From NCBI RefSeq assembly GCF_036381655.1, contig NZ_DASVCJ010000082.1:1-64000 (forward strand): 64,000 nucleotides of DNA, given 5' to 3'. Source of the stretch: Ferrovibrio sp036381655 (GTDB lineage Bacteria; Pseudomonadota; Alphaproteobacteria; Ferrovibrionales; Ferrovibrionaceae). The position numbers and the translations under genes were made by a program. The stretch's first letter is position 1, and every line of letters starts with the position of its first letter. The notes under the pieces were generated by a model. That model did not search any database, had not been told where the DNA came from, and was given only the letters and a program-made list of their open reading frames with translations. Shown here piece after piece: positions 31,048 through 40,519 of this stretch.

Positions 31048-31719
31048 ATGTTCCGTCTATATTCCGGTCCGCTCAGCATGTACGGCGCCAAGGCGCAGAT
31101 CGCCGTGCTGGAAAAGGGCATCGAGGCCGAGCTGGTCATGGTGCCCTTCGCGATGAAGACGCTCTACGAGCCCAAGCATCCGGAGGTGCTGCGCATCAAC
31201 CCGAAGCGCCAGGTGCCGGTGCTGATCCACGACGATCTGGAGATTTTCGATTCGACGCAGATTTTCGAATATCTCGAAGACCTTTGCCCCTCGCCCGCCC
31301 TGTGGCCGCAAGAGCCGGCGGCGCGGGCCCGCGCCCGCCTGCTGGAGCTGAAATCCGACGAGGTGTATTTCCCGCATATCATCCGCCTCATGGGCCTGCA
31401 GGACGCGCCCGAGGATCCGGCGGCAATCGCGGCCCGCGCGGGCGCGGCGGCCTATTATGCCGACATCGAAACCCTGCTGGCCGATGGCCGGCCCTGGCTC
31501 GCCGGAACGCAATACACCTATGCCGACATCGCCTTCTACATGGCGCAGCTATTCGGCGAGCGCATGGGCGCGCCGATCCCCGGCGCGGCCGGGCGGCTGA
31601 TCGCCTGGCGCGAGCGGATGGACGCCCGGCCCGCGGTGCGGCAGGTCGCCGGCGCCATGGGCCGCTATCTTTTGAGCCAGAACCGCCGGCTGCCGGCATT
31701 CCTTCAGGCGCTGACCTGA
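31048..31719 (+). CDS. Glutathione S-transferase family protein
   Basis: A 223-residue GST. N-terminal MFRLYSGPLSMYGAKAQIAV carries the GSH-activating Ser region, followed by RQVPVLIHDD (cis-Pro) and IFDSTQIFEYLED. The C-terminal helical domain has YTYADIAFYMAQLFGERMGAP. It belongs to a different subgroup from the two GSTs at 25.7-27.6 kb. GGGGG at 31038-31042 precedes the ATG. It is followed on the same strand by a small GNAT gene 15 bases downstream. Confidence 0.9.
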   Translation: MFRLYSGPLSMYGAKAQIAVLEKGIEAELVMVPFAMKTLYEPKHPEVLRINPKRQVPVLIHDDLEIFDSTQIFEYLEDLCPSPALWPQEPAARARARLLELKSDEVYFPHIIRLMGLQDAPEDPAAIAARAGAAAYYADIETLLADGRPWLAGTQYTYADIAFYMAQLFGERMGAPIPGAAGRLIAWRERMDARPAVRQVAGAMGRYLLSQNRRLPAFLQALT

Positions 31720-31733
31720 CCTATATTAGGTCC

Positions 31734-32015
31734 ATGACCGCCGCATCGCCTGTCATCGACAACGCCGCCCATCACCGCTTCGAGATCACCGTCGACGGCG
31801 CCGTGGCTTTCGCCAGCTACCGGCGGGCCGACGGGATCGTCACCATCGCCCATGTCGAGGCGCCGCCGCAATTGCGCGGCACCGGCGCCGCCTCCAGGCT
31901 TATGCAGGGCATCATGGAACGGCTCCGGGCCGAGGGCGTGAAGGTGGTTCCGCATTGCAGCTATGCCGCCGCCTGGCTGAAGCGGCACCAGGAATTCGCC
32001 GACATGCTGGCCTGA
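31734..32015 (+). CDS. Small GNAT-type N-acetyltransferase (YjdJ/COG2388-like)
   Basis: A 93-residue protein from ATG 31734. It is the compact GNAT form: RFEITVDGAVAFASYRRADG, VTIAHVEAPPQLRGTGAASRLMQG (acetyl-CoA loop QLRGTGAA) and a final VVPHCSYAAAWLKRHQEF with the conserved Cys-Ser-Tyr. Bacterial and human (GTLF3/NATD1) homologues have no settled substrate. Likely co-transcribed with the GST gene upstream. Confidence 0.88.
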   Translation: MTAASPVIDNAAHHRFEITVDGAVAFASYRRADGIVTIAHVEAPPQLRGTGAASRLMQGIMERLRAEGVKVVPHCSYAAAWLKRHQEFADMLA

Positions 32016-32069
32016 GCCGGCGGCGGCGCATTTACCCGGCATTAGGGGCCCTGCGGCAGGCTGGGCCGG

Positions 32070-34202
32070 ATGTCTGTCAGCCATCATCAGAACGAGACCG
32101 AGGCGCGCAACCTCAACAAGGCCCTGCGGGCGGCGGAATTCCTGCTGCGCCGGCAGCCGAAGGATACGCAACTGCTCAGCGTCGCCGCCAGTTGCTGCGA
32201 GAACTTGAACCAGCCCCTCAAGGCGGCCGGATACTGGAAACGCATCACCATCCTCGAGCCGGACCGCATCGAGGCCTACCGGCAACTGGCCCGGCTGCTG
32301 CAGCGGCTGGGCCGCATCGACGAGGCCGCCGTGATCCTGCGCCGGGCGGCGGACAGCAAAGCGCCGCCCGCGCAGCGCAGCGTGGCGCTGAACGACCTCG
32401 GCAGCCTGCTGCAGGAGGCGGGCCGGCTGGCCGAGGCGGAAACGGCCTTCCGCGCGGCGCTCGATCTGCGGCCGGAGCATGCGCCGCTCTGCTACAATCT
32501 GGGCAATGTGCTGGAGGCGCAGAACCGCCTCGCCGCCGCCGAGGCCGCCTATCGCCAGGCGCTGGCGCGGCAACCCGATCTGGTGCCGGCACTGAACAAC
32601 CTCGCCAATCTGCTCGGCGATGCCGGCCGGGCGCAAGAGGCAATCGCGCTCTACCGGCAGGCGCTGGGCGTTTCGGCGCAGCAACCCGACCTCTACTGCA
32701 ACCTCGCCGCCCTGATGCACGAACAGGGCGACAGCGACGGCGCACTTGCGCTGATCGACCAGGCGCTGGCGATCGCGCCGGATCACGCCCTGGCGCGGCT
32801 CTGCCGGCTCACCTTCAGCCTGCCGGTGCTGCCGCGCGACGGCAAAGAAGCCGATGCGGCGCTGGCCGCTTTCGACCGCCGCCTGGCCGAGTGGGCCGAT
32901 TGGGCGAGGCAGCCGCCGCATCGCGACGCCGCGGCGGCCGTCATCGGCGACAAGCAGCCGTTCTATCTGGCCTACCGGGCCGGCAATCACCGCGACCGGC
33001 TGACGCGTTTCGGCGACGTCACCGCCGAACTGATGCGCGCGCGCTGGGGCCAGGACCTGCCGGGTATGCCTGTGCGGTCGCGGCCGAAGCTCGTCATCGT
33101 CAGCAAGCATGTCCGTCGCCACTCGGTCTGGACGGTGCTGCTCGAAGGCCTGCTGCGGCAGATCGACCGCACGCGCTTCGAGACGGTGCTGCTGCATACC
33201 GGAAGCGCGCCGGCGGATGCCGCCGAGGCCGATCCGCGCCACATGGTCGAGCGCTTCCATGCCAATCCGGGCAGCTTCGCCGCGGCGCTGGCGATCCTGC
33301 GCCGCGAGCAGCCGGACATCGTCTACTATCCCGAGATCGGCATGTGCCCGCTGACCGCGCGGCTGGCCAGTCTGCGGCTGGCGCCGCTGCAGGCGGCCGG
33401 CTGGGGCCATCCGATCACCAGCGGCCTGCCGGAAATCGATCTGTATCTCTCCGGCGAGCTGCTCGAGCCGGCCGATGCCGAGGCGCATTATCGCGAACGG
33501 CTGGTGCGGCTGCCCGGAACCGGCGCGGCGACGCTGCCGCCCGCCGTCGCGGCCGAGCCGCTGCCGCCGGACATCGCCGCCGCTTTGCCGGCGGACCGCA
33601 ACGTCGTGCGCTTCATCCTGTGCCAGCATGCCTTCAAATTCGATCCGGCCGCCGATGCGCTGTATGCGCAAATCCTGGCGCAAGCCGCCCCGGCACGGCT
33701 GTTCGTCATCGTGCGCGAGAACGAGCCGGCCATCACCGGGCGGCTGCTGGCGCGGCTGCGCCGCGCCTGCGCCGCTGCGGGCGTGGACGGCGACGCGGCC
33801 ATCGTGCCGCTGCGCTGGCTGCCGACCGGGCCGTTCTACAGCCTGCTGGACGCCATGGATGTCTACCTCGATTGCCCCGGCTTCTCGGGCTATACGACCG
33901 CCTGGCAGGCGCTGCATCGCGGCCTGCCCGTCGTCACGCTCGAAGGCGCCGGCCTGCGCCAGCGTCTGGCGGCCGGCGCGCTGCGCCAGACCGGCTGCAC
34001 CGAGACGATCGCCGCCACGACAGACGCCTATATCGCCCATGCCCGGCGGCTGGCAGCGCAGCGGCGCGACGATCCGGCCGGCTTCCACGCGCGGCGCGAC
34101 CAACTGCGCCGGCGCGCGGCGCGGCTCGACAACCAGGTCGAGGTGGTGCGGGCTTTCGAGACGGCGCTGCTTCAGGCGCTGGAGCAGCGCCGGGCTTCAT
34201 AG
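32070..34202 (+). CDS. TPR-containing O-GlcNAc-transferase-like (GT41/SPINDLY) protein
   Basis: A 710-residue protein. Residues about 10-260 hold about six to seven tetratricopeptide repeats (e.g. AERSVALNDLGSLLQ-type units, ALCYNLGNVLEAQNRLAAAE, PALNNLANLLGDAGRAQEA, DLYCNLAALMHEQGD). The remainder is a GT-B fold like the catalytic region of bacterial OGT/SPINDLY homologues: LVIVSKHVRRHSVWTVLLEG, DIVYYPEIGMCPLTARLASL, AAGWGHPITSGLPEIDLYL and DVYLDCPGFSGYTTAWQALH. Such proteins glycosylate other proteins (for example flagellin or adhesins) or assemble glycans; the target is unknown. Convergent with the next gene, sharing 6 bases. Confidence 0.8.
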   Translation: MSVSHHQNETEARNLNKALRAAEFLLRRQPKDTQLLSVAASCCENLNQPLKAAGYWKRITILEPDRIEAYRQLARLLQRLGRIDEAAVILRRAADSKAPPAQRSVALNDLGSLLQEAGRLAEAETAFRAALDLRPEHAPLCYNLGNVLEAQNRLAAAEAAYRQALARQPDLVPALNNLANLLGDAGRAQEAIALYRQALGVSAQQPDLYCNLAALMHEQGDSDGALALIDQALAIAPDHALARLCRLTFSLPVLPRDGKEADAALAAFDRRLAEWADWARQPPHRDAAAAVIGDKQPFYLAYRAGNHRDRLTRFGDVTAELMRARWGQDLPGMPVRSRPKLVIVSKHVRRHSVWTVLLEGLLRQIDRTRFETVLLHTGSAPADAAEADPRHMVERFHANPGSFAAALAILRREQPDIVYYPEIGMCPLTARLASLRLAPLQAAGWGHPITSGLPEIDLYLSGELLEPADAEAHYRERLVRLPGTGAATLPPAVAAEPLPPDIAAALPADRNVVRFILCQHAFKFDPAADALYAQILAQAAPARLFVIVRENEPAITGRLLARLRRACAAAGVDGDAAIVPLRWLPTGPFYSLLDAMDVYLDCPGFSGYTTAWQALHRGLPVVTLEGAGLRQRLAAGALRQTGCTETIAATTDAYIAHARRLAAQRRDDPAGFHARRDQLRRRAARLDNQVEVVRAFETALLQALEQRRAS

Positions 34203-34844
34203 CTCCTGCTCGAAGATGACGCCGCGCTCGGGCGCGAAGACATAGACCCGGTGTTCCAGGATGCTCTCGTCGTCCCTGTTCTGCAGCAGCCATTCGACGC
34301 GCAGGCAATGGTCGATGCCGCGGAAGCTGTAGTCGATCTCCTGGATGATGATGGTCGCCCGCTCGAACTTCGTCTGGCCGGCGACCCAGCAGACGTAATC
34401 GAACTTGCGCAACTCGCCCTGGCGCCAGCGGCCGAGCGGAAATTGCGCCGGCTCGTCGCAGGCCTCGATGCCTTCGCCAGCATCGGCGACGCGGCCGAGG
34501 GCGCGTTGGTCATGGCGCACCGCGAAGATCTGCTTCGAGGCGCCGCGCAGGCGGTCGTAGACGGTCCGCATCTCGCCGGTCCGCGGCTGCTTCCATTGCC
34601 GGGGACCCGACCAGACGATGCCGGGATTGAAGGGTTCGATGAACTGCCCCTGCGGATAGCTGATCCTGCGCTGGCCGTCCCATGCCCCGCCGATGATGAG
34701 CTGCAGCGGGATGAAGCGCACTTCCTGGGCCGCATCATAGGCGCGGTCCCAGACATCCTGGCCGGCGCCCGCCCGAACGGACGGCGCGAAAACGCCGCAG
34801 CCAAGCGCAAAGACCAGACCAATCGAAAGCCGCAGACGGCGCAT
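34197..34844 (-). CDS. Hypothetical secreted protein
   Basis: A 215-residue protein from ATG 34844 (GGAGGGGGA directly upstream). It has a signal peptide (MRRLRLSIGLVFALGCGVFA, cleavage near residue 25). The mature part is beta-rich and aromatic, with WDRAYDAAQEVRFIPLQLI, GGAWDGQRRISYPQG and RATIIIQEIDYSFRGIDHCL. No family is recognised. A longer frame extending upstream overlaps the D-aminoacylase gene and was rejected. It is 17 bases after that gene on the same strand. Confidence 0.7.
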   Translation of the reverse strand: MRRLRLSIGLVFALGCGVFAPSVRAGAGQDVWDRAYDAAQEVRFIPLQLIIGGAWDGQRRISYPQGQFIEPFNPGIVWSGPRQWKQPRTGEMRTVYDRLRGASKQIFAVRHDQRALGRVADAGEGIEACDEPAQFPLGRWRQGELRKFDYVCWVAGQTKFERATIIIQEIDYSFRGIDHCLRVEWLLQNRDDESILEHRVYVFAPERGVIFEQEL

Positions 34845-34861
34845 TCCCCCTCCTTGCTGCC

Positions 34862-36313
34862 TCACTGTGCGTTGCGCGTCACCAGCCGGCCGGCGCATTC
34901 GCCGGTCACCCCCTTGCCGCCGACATAGGAGGACACGCCATTGACCCAGACCTCCTCGATGCCCCTGGCGGGCGTCTTCGGCGCCGTGTAGCTGGCGGTA
35001 TCGACCACCGTATCCGGATCGAACAGCACGAGATCGGCATAGGCGCCTTCGCGCAGCACGCCACGATCCGTCATGCCGAAGACGCCGGCGGTCAGGCCGG
35101 TCATCTTGTGCACCGCCTGCTCCAGGCTGATCAGGCCGAGCTCGCGCGCATAATGGCCGAGGACCCGCGGAAAGGTTCCCCATAGCCGCGGATGCGGCAT
35201 GTCGTTGCTGGGGATGCCGTCCGAGCCGATCATGCTGCGCGGATGCCTGAGAATACGGCGCACATCGTCCTCATGCATGAAGAAATAGATCGCCGCAGCG
35301 GGCAGCAGGCGCTTCGCCGCCCCCACCGCATCGATGCCCCATTCGGCGGCGATGTCGTTCAGCATGCGGCCGGCCATTTCGGGATGCGGCTCGGATGAGC
35401 TGATCTGGATCGGCAGATCGGCGCTGACCCGGTCGGGCATCAGCGCGGTCGAGCCGGCAGGATAAGGATAGACGTCGAAATCCACTTTCTGCGTCTTCGC
35501 GGCCCGGTCGATGCGCGCCAGCGTCTCCGTTGAGCGGCCGAAATTCTGCGGCAGCATGCATTTGTGATGGCTGATCACCACGGCGGAGCCGGTGTCACGG
35601 CCGATCTTCAGCGTTTCCTCGATGCTGTCGAGCACGCCATCGCCCTCGTCGCGCATATGGGTGACGTACAGGCCGCCGTGATTGCGCAGCGCTTCGGCCA
35701 CGGCGATCACCTCGTCGGTCGGCGCATGCCTGCTGGGCGGATACCACAGGCCGGTGGAGAAGCCGGAAGCGCCCTGCATCAGCGCCTCGGCCAGACGCCG
35801 GCGCATGCGCTCGGCCTCCTTGTCGGTGGCGGGCCGGTCGAGGTCGAAATCCATCGCCTCGCAGCGCAACACCATATGGCCGATCAGGGCATAGACGTTG
35901 GTCGCCGGCGGCGCGCGGCGCAAAGTGTCGGCATAGGCCGAGAAGCTGTCGAACTGCCAGGCATCGGCACCGCCGATCAGATCGAGCGGCGCCGGCGGCC
36001 GCTTGCGCATCGTCGCCGGCGACAGGCTCAATCCGCAATTGCCGATCACCACGGTGGTGACGCCCTGCGACAGCTTGGGCAGCATGCAATCGGCGCCACA
36101 GAGAACGGATTGATCGTCATGGGTATGGGCGTCGATGAAGCCCGGCGCCAGCGCCCTACCCCCGGCATCCACCTCGCGGTCGGCGGTGGCAGCCGAAAGA
36201 TCGCCGATCGCAACAATGCGCTCGCCCGCAACGCCGACATCGCCCTTGCGGGCCGGGCTGCCGGTGCCGTCATAGATCGTGGCGTGGCGGATCAAGAGGT
36301 CGTAGCGCGGCAT
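34862..36313 (-). CDS. N-acyl-D-amino-acid deacylase (D-aminoacylase) family amidohydrolase
   Basis: A 483-residue amidohydrolase. Metal motif APGFIDAHTHDD (HxH), GVTTVVIGNCGLSL (bridging Cys typical of D-aminoacylases), HMRDEGDGV, SHHKCMLPQNFG and the catalytic Asp in IGSDGIPSNDMPHPR. These zinc enzymes hydrolyse N-acyl-D-amino acids; many family members act on other amides. It is cytosolic. Next on the strand, 19 bases upstream, is a D-2-hydroxyacid dehydrogenase; the two could work together on D-configured substrates, but this is speculative. Confidence 0.9.
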   Translation of the reverse strand: MPRYDLLIRHATIYDGTGSPARKGDVGVAGERIVAIGDLSAATADREVDAGGRALAPGFIDAHTHDDQSVLCGADCMLPKLSQGVTTVVIGNCGLSLSPATMRKRPPAPLDLIGGADAWQFDSFSAYADTLRRAPPATNVYALIGHMVLRCEAMDFDLDRPATDKEAERMRRRLAEALMQGASGFSTGLWYPPSRHAPTDEVIAVAEALRNHGGLYVTHMRDEGDGVLDSIEETLKIGRDTGSAVVISHHKCMLPQNFGRSTETLARIDRAAKTQKVDFDVYPYPAGSTALMPDRVSADLPIQISSSEPHPEMAGRMLNDIAAEWGIDAVGAAKRLLPAAAIYFFMHEDDVRRILRHPRSMIGSDGIPSNDMPHPRLWGTFPRVLGHYARELGLISLEQAVHKMTGLTAGVFGMTDRGVLREGAYADLVLFDPDTVVDTASYTAPKTPARGIEEVWVNGVSSYVGGKGVTGECAGRLVTRNAQ

Positions 36314-36332
36314 GGGCTCCCTCCCCTGTTGT

Positions 36333-37247
36333 CTATCCCCGGGCTATCCGGCGGCTGTGCTCCAGCGCGGCATTGATCAGATTTTCGCTCGCTTCCGGCG
36401 TGCGGAAGGCGGAATGCGCGGAGAGCGTGACGTTCGGCAGTTGCGTCAGCGGGTGAGCGGCCGGCAAAGGCTCGACATCGAAAACGTCCAGCCCGGCATG
36501 GGCGATATGGCCCGATTTCAGCGCCTCGATCATCGCGGCCTCGTCGACCAGGGCGCCGCGCGCGGTGTTGATCAGCAGCGCCCCGGGCCGCATGCGGCCG
36601 ATCCGCTCCTTCGACAGAAAGCCGCGCGTTTCATCGTTGAGCAGCAGATGCAGCGAAACCACATGGCTCTCGGCCAGCAGATGGTCGAGTTCGACGAACT
36701 GCACGGCCGGATCCTTCTCCTTCGGCGTGCGGTTCCAGGCCAGCACCGTCATACCCGCGCCGGAGCAGAGCCGCGCCATCTCGGCGCCGATCCCGCCATA
36801 GCCGATCAGGCCGACGGTCTTGCCGGTCAATTGCATGCCGTCGGACCGCAGCCAATTGCCGGCGCGCATCTCGCGGTCCATGCGGGCCAGGCCGCGCGCC
36901 GCCGCCCACATGAGGGCAAAGGCGCATTCCGCCACGGCGGTATCGCCGTAGCCCTTGATCAGATGCACCGCGATACCGAGATCGGCAAGCTCCTCGACAT
37001 TCATGTAGCTGCGCGCGCCGGTGCCGAGAAAGACGACATGGCGCAGCCCCTTGCACTGGCGGGCAATGGCGGTCGGCAGATAGGTATGGTCGATCCAGGC
37101 GATCTCGGCGCCGTCGAGAACCGCCGGAAGCTGTTCGGGCTTTACGTCAGGCTGGCGATTGATGCTAAGAGGGGGATCGCCCTGGCGGTGCAGGCGCTGG
37201 GCCAGTTCGCCCAGGGTCGGATTGGCATCGACGAAAACGGAACGCAC
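36333..37247 (-). CDS. D-isomer-specific 2-hydroxyacid dehydrogenase
   Basis: A 304-residue NAD(P)-dependent dehydrogenase. The Rossmann motif is VGLIGYGGIGAEMARLC (about 145-161). Catalytic residues are Arg in LLINTARGALVDE, Glu in LDVFDVEPLP and His in LSAHSAFRT. Substrates are alpha-ketoacids or D-hydroxyacids; which is not clear. Its first 27 codons overlap the end of msrQ by 83 bases, an unusually long overlap. The start at 37247 is supported by the natural SVFVDANPTLGELAQ beginning. Confidence 0.9.
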   Translation of the reverse strand: MRSVFVDANPTLGELAQRLHRQGDPPLSINRQPDVKPEQLPAVLDGAEIAWIDHTYLPTAIARQCKGLRHVVFLGTGARSYMNVEELADLGIAVHLIKGYGDTAVAECAFALMWAAARGLARMDREMRAGNWLRSDGMQLTGKTVGLIGYGGIGAEMARLCSGAGMTVLAWNRTPKEKDPAVQFVELDHLLAESHVVSLHLLLNDETRGFLSKERIGRMRPGALLINTARGALVDEAAMIEALKSGHIAHAGLDVFDVEPLPAAHPLTQLPNVTLSAHSAFRTPEASENLINAALEHSRRIARG

Positions 37248-38151
37248 GGGATATCTCTCGCTGCAGGGAATGACGGGCCCCTATACTGGCGGCGAGCGCG
37301 GCAAGAGTCACCCCCATCCCGGCCAGCAGGACCCAGATGCCCGGCCGCACCCCCATATCGATGCTGAAATTCGCGGCCAGCACGCGCGGCACCAAAGCCA
37401 AATTGGTCCGCTGGGCGAAATAGACGGCCTCGCCCAGCATGGTGAGAACGGCAGAACCGAGCCCGAGCATCGCAAGTAGCCAGAGCGGCAAGGCCGGGCG
37501 GCGCGGCAGCCTGGCCTTGAGCAGGCGATAGGCCAGCAGCCAGAGCAGCAGCCCGGCCAGCAGCGTCGGCTCGGTGACATCAAGCTTCGACTGCATGAAG
37601 AAATGCAAAAGCCCGAACCCCGCGATCGGGTAGACCAGACGATGCAGCGCCTGCCAGCGCCGGCCGCCGAGCCGGCGGATCATTCCGTCGGTCGATGTCG
37701 CCGCCAGCACGGCAAGGCCGAGCAAGGCAACCAGCCCGATGATCAGGTAATTGGCCTTGGCGATCTCGCCCAGGATGCGCGGCAGATCGAACATCACATT
37801 GGCCATGTAATACAGCAGATGCACGGCGACATAGGCCGCCGCCCCGAGACCGATCATGCGCCGCACCAGGACCAGGCGTCCCCAGCGGAAAATATGCCGG
37901 GCCGGCGTGACCGCCAGCGACAGCAGCAGAAAACGGAAAGTCCAAAGCCCGGTCTGATGGATCACCTCGGTGAGCGGCCGCGGGCCAAGATCGGCCATGG
38001 CCATGCGCGCCAGCAGCCACAATCCCGGCGCCAGCAGCAACGCCAGCACGCCCGCCTTCAGGAAGGAGAAACGGCCGGCGCGATCCAGCCAGGGCCAGGA
38101 CCAGCCGCCGACGCCGAGGGCCGGCCGGGGAGGCAATGCGGTATCGGTCAT
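37165..38151 (-). CDS. msrQ: MsrQ-like haem-binding membrane subunit (ferric-reductase-like)
   Basis: A 328-residue protein with an N-terminal leader of about 30 residues, then six transmembrane helices in the ferric reductase-like domain. Likely haem ligands are His in TEVIHQTGLWTFRFLLLSLAVTP, VAVHLLYYMANV and LHRLVYPIAGFGLLHFF. MsrQ passes electrons from quinol to the periplasmic MsrP methionine sulfoxide reductase, but no msrP gene adjoins it. The C-terminal 70 residues (two extra hydrophobic segments, then an Arg/Pro-rich tail) overlap the next gene. Confidence 0.85.
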   Translation of the reverse strand: MTDTALPPRPALGVGGWSWPWLDRAGRFSFLKAGVLALLLAPGLWLLARMAMADLGPRPLTEVIHQTGLWTFRFLLLSLAVTPARHIFRWGRLVLVRRMIGLGAAAYVAVHLLYYMANVMFDLPRILGEIAKANYLIIGLVALLGLAVLAATSTDGMIRRLGGRRWQALHRLVYPIAGFGLLHFFMQSKLDVTEPTLLAGLLLWLLAYRLLKARLPRRPALPLWLLAMLGLGSAVLTMLGEAVYFAQRTNLALVPRVLAANFSIDMGVRPGIWVLLAGMGVTLAALAASIGARHSLQREISRAFRFRRCQSDPGRTGPAPAPPGRSPS

Positions 38152-38281
38152 GCCGCATCTTTCGCGGAGAGCATCATCCGCAGCAAGGCTTCCCGAAACG
38201 AATGCACCGGATTGTGAACGTTACGGCCGCACGCTCTCCGATTTTTGATGGGCCCTGCAAGCGGGCACCGGTCGCCCCGCC

Positions 38282-40519
38282 TCAGCCCTTCACATCGCGC
38301 GGGAAGCTGATGGTGAAGCGCGCCCCCTCGCCTTCGCGGCTGGAGGCGGCGACCGTGCCGCCAAGCACCTGGCTGACGAGATTGTACACGATATGCAGGC
38401 CAAGGCCGGTGCCGCCCGCGCCGCGTTTCGTGGTGAAGAAAGGATCGAAGACGCGCGGCAGGTCCTCCATGGCGATCCCTTTGCCGTCGTCGCTGAATTC
38501 GATGGCGATGCGGCCCTCGCGCGGCTCGCTGACCTTGATCCGGAGCAGGCCCGGTTCAAAACGCCCCTCGAAGGCATGCTGCAGGGCGTTCATGACCAGA
38601 TTGGTGACGATCTGTCCCAATGCGCCCGGGCGGCTGCGCACCATGATCCCGGGCGGAGATTCGATTTCGACCTTATGCGGCGTACGGCGCACGACCGGCG
38701 CAAGGCTGAGCAGGATTTCGCGCAGATACTCGCCGAGATCGAAACTGCGGATCACGTCGCTGGTCTGATCGGTCGAGACCTGCTTGAAGGCCTGAATCAG
38801 GCGGGCGGCACGGCCCAGATTGCCCTGCATGATGCGCAGGGCCTCGCTGGCCGTCTCGAGGAAATCCTCCAGATCGGCGCGCTTGAGCCGATCGCCCCGG
38901 AAGGCCTCGGCGAGCCGGCTGAGCTCTTCCTTGAGGTGGGATGCGGCCGAAACGCCGATGCCGAGCGGGGTGGAAATCTCATGGCTCATGCCGGCCACCA
39001 GAGAGCCGAGCGACGCCATTTTCTCGGCAAGGACGAGATTGGCCTGGGCGTCGCGCAGATCGGCGAGCGTCCGTTCGGCCTCCTCCTTGGAATGGCGCAA
39101 TTCGTCTTCTATCCGGCGCCGGGCGGTGATGTTGGTGAGGACCGTCACCAGATCGCCGGAGGGCGTCAGCCGCTCCTGCACGAGATACCATTCGCCCGTC
39201 ATGGTATGCATCTCGATCACCCGCTCTGGCATGCGCCGCCGCGTCAGGCCGGCGGCGGCCGGCGAGCCGGAGCCGCGGTCGTTGCGGTCGAAAACGCCGC
39301 GCTCGAAGTTCCGCTCCACCAGCTCGTCGAATGTCTTGCCGATGGTCTGCTCGACGGACAGCCCATAGAGCGCCGCAAAGCGACTGGAGCAGATGGCCAC
39401 ACGGTCGTTGACGTCGTAAATGGCGAAGCCGTCGCCGGCAACTTCCACGGCATGGCGCAGCCGCCGGTTCAGGGCATAGCGTTCGGATGCGTCGTAGATG
39501 GTGACCGCGACCGACTGGTCCGGCAGCCGGTCGAGGGTGAATTCCAGCACCTTTCCGGTGCTGCGCGAGCGCACGGCGGTCGCCGATGCCTTGCCGTGCA
39601 GCAGGCGGTCGATATGGAAGCGGAAATCGGCAAGCTGGATGTCGCGGAAGTCCTGCCGGTCGATCAGCAGCCGCAGCAGCTTTTCATGGTGGTCGCCCGG
39701 CAGGATGCTGCCCGGCGGCAAAGCCAGCAATTCGGCGGCGCGGCGGTTGATCGTATGCAGCCGGCCGTCCGGATCGACCAGCAGCACGCCGACCTGCAAG
39801 GCATCCAGCGCCCAGGCCTGGTATTCGCTGCGGCGGTGGCTTTCCTGGCGCGCCAATGTCAGCGCCTCGGTCACCCTCTGCGCTTCGTCGCGGGCGAGGA
39901 AATTGCGCCGCCGCTCCAGCTTGAATTGCCGCATGCCGACGATGCCGAGGCCATTGCCTGTCGCCAGCAGCAGGGCCATGCCGAAGACGATCTCCGGCGG
40001 ATGCGCCGTCAAGGCAAGATTGATCAGCGCCGTACCGGCGGTCAGCAGCGCGGCATTGCCCAGGATCGACCAGGCCGGCCCCGGCGTGATCAGATAGAAG
40101 GCCAGCAAAATGGCAAAGGCCATTGCGGCGCCCGACAATCCCTGCGGCGGCGTGACATACCAGATCAGCGCGCTCAGGATCGAAAGCAGCAGCATGCCCG
40201 CGGTCGCCGCCGCATGCAGCGTGTTGGTCGTGGTGGCGCGGGCGACGACGAGCTGGAAAACGATGCCGGTCAGAAGGCCGATGCTGCGCAGCACCAGGTC
40301 CCAGTAAAAGACGATGTTCGGCCCCTGGACCAGATAATCGCGGATGATCAGCAGGCAGAAGGAGCCGGTTCCGGCAATGCCGCAGGCGCGCAGCATGGCG
40401 CGGATGGTCTCGATCCGCTGTTCGCGGTAACGCCGCTCCTGTCGGTGATCGCGGAACTCGCCCGTCCACGCGAAAATGCGTGCCTCGTCCTCGGTCAGCT
40501 TGAATGGCAGTTGCAGCAT
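38282..40519 (-). CDS. Membrane PAS sensor histidine kinase
   Basis: A 745-residue kinase. Residues about 45-200 contain six hydrophobic segments forming a membrane sensor. Two PAS domains follow (about 225-340, including LHTINRRAAELLALPPGSILPG; and about 345-465, with RVAICSSRFAALYGLSVEQTIG). After a coiled coil come the H box LVAGMSHEISTPLGIGVSAA and HATPase_c (NLVMNALQHAFEG, DDGKGIAMED, GGTGLGLHIVYNLV). No receiver or partner regulator is adjacent. PAS plus class-4-like HisKA variants of this kind are common in Rhodospirillales. Confidence 0.92.
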   Translation of the reverse strand: MLQLPFKLTEDEARIFAWTGEFRDHRQERRYREQRIETIRAMLRACGIAGTGSFCLLIIRDYLVQGPNIVFYWDLVLRSIGLLTGIVFQLVVARATTTNTLHAAATAGMLLLSILSALIWYVTPPQGLSGAAMAFAILLAFYLITPGPAWSILGNAALLTAGTALINLALTAHPPEIVFGMALLLATGNGLGIVGMRQFKLERRRNFLARDEAQRVTEALTLARQESHRRSEYQAWALDALQVGVLLVDPDGRLHTINRRAAELLALPPGSILPGDHHEKLLRLLIDRQDFRDIQLADFRFHIDRLLHGKASATAVRSRSTGKVLEFTLDRLPDQSVAVTIYDASERYALNRRLRHAVEVAGDGFAIYDVNDRVAICSSRFAALYGLSVEQTIGKTFDELVERNFERGVFDRNDRGSGSPAAAGLTRRRMPERVIEMHTMTGEWYLVQERLTPSGDLVTVLTNITARRRIEDELRHSKEEAERTLADLRDAQANLVLAEKMASLGSLVAGMSHEISTPLGIGVSAASHLKEELSRLAEAFRGDRLKRADLEDFLETASEALRIMQGNLGRAARLIQAFKQVSTDQTSDVIRSFDLGEYLREILLSLAPVVRRTPHKVEIESPPGIMVRSRPGALGQIVTNLVMNALQHAFEGRFEPGLLRIKVSEPREGRIAIEFSDDGKGIAMEDLPRVFDPFFTTKRGAGGTGLGLHIVYNLVSQVLGGTVAASSREGEGARFTISFPRDVKG

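Noticed and set aside
31704..34103. 799-codon minus-strand frame opposite the OGT-like gene
   Set aside because: Composition is dominated by Arg/Gln/Gly/Ala with no motifs; the plus-strand TPR protein explains the region.
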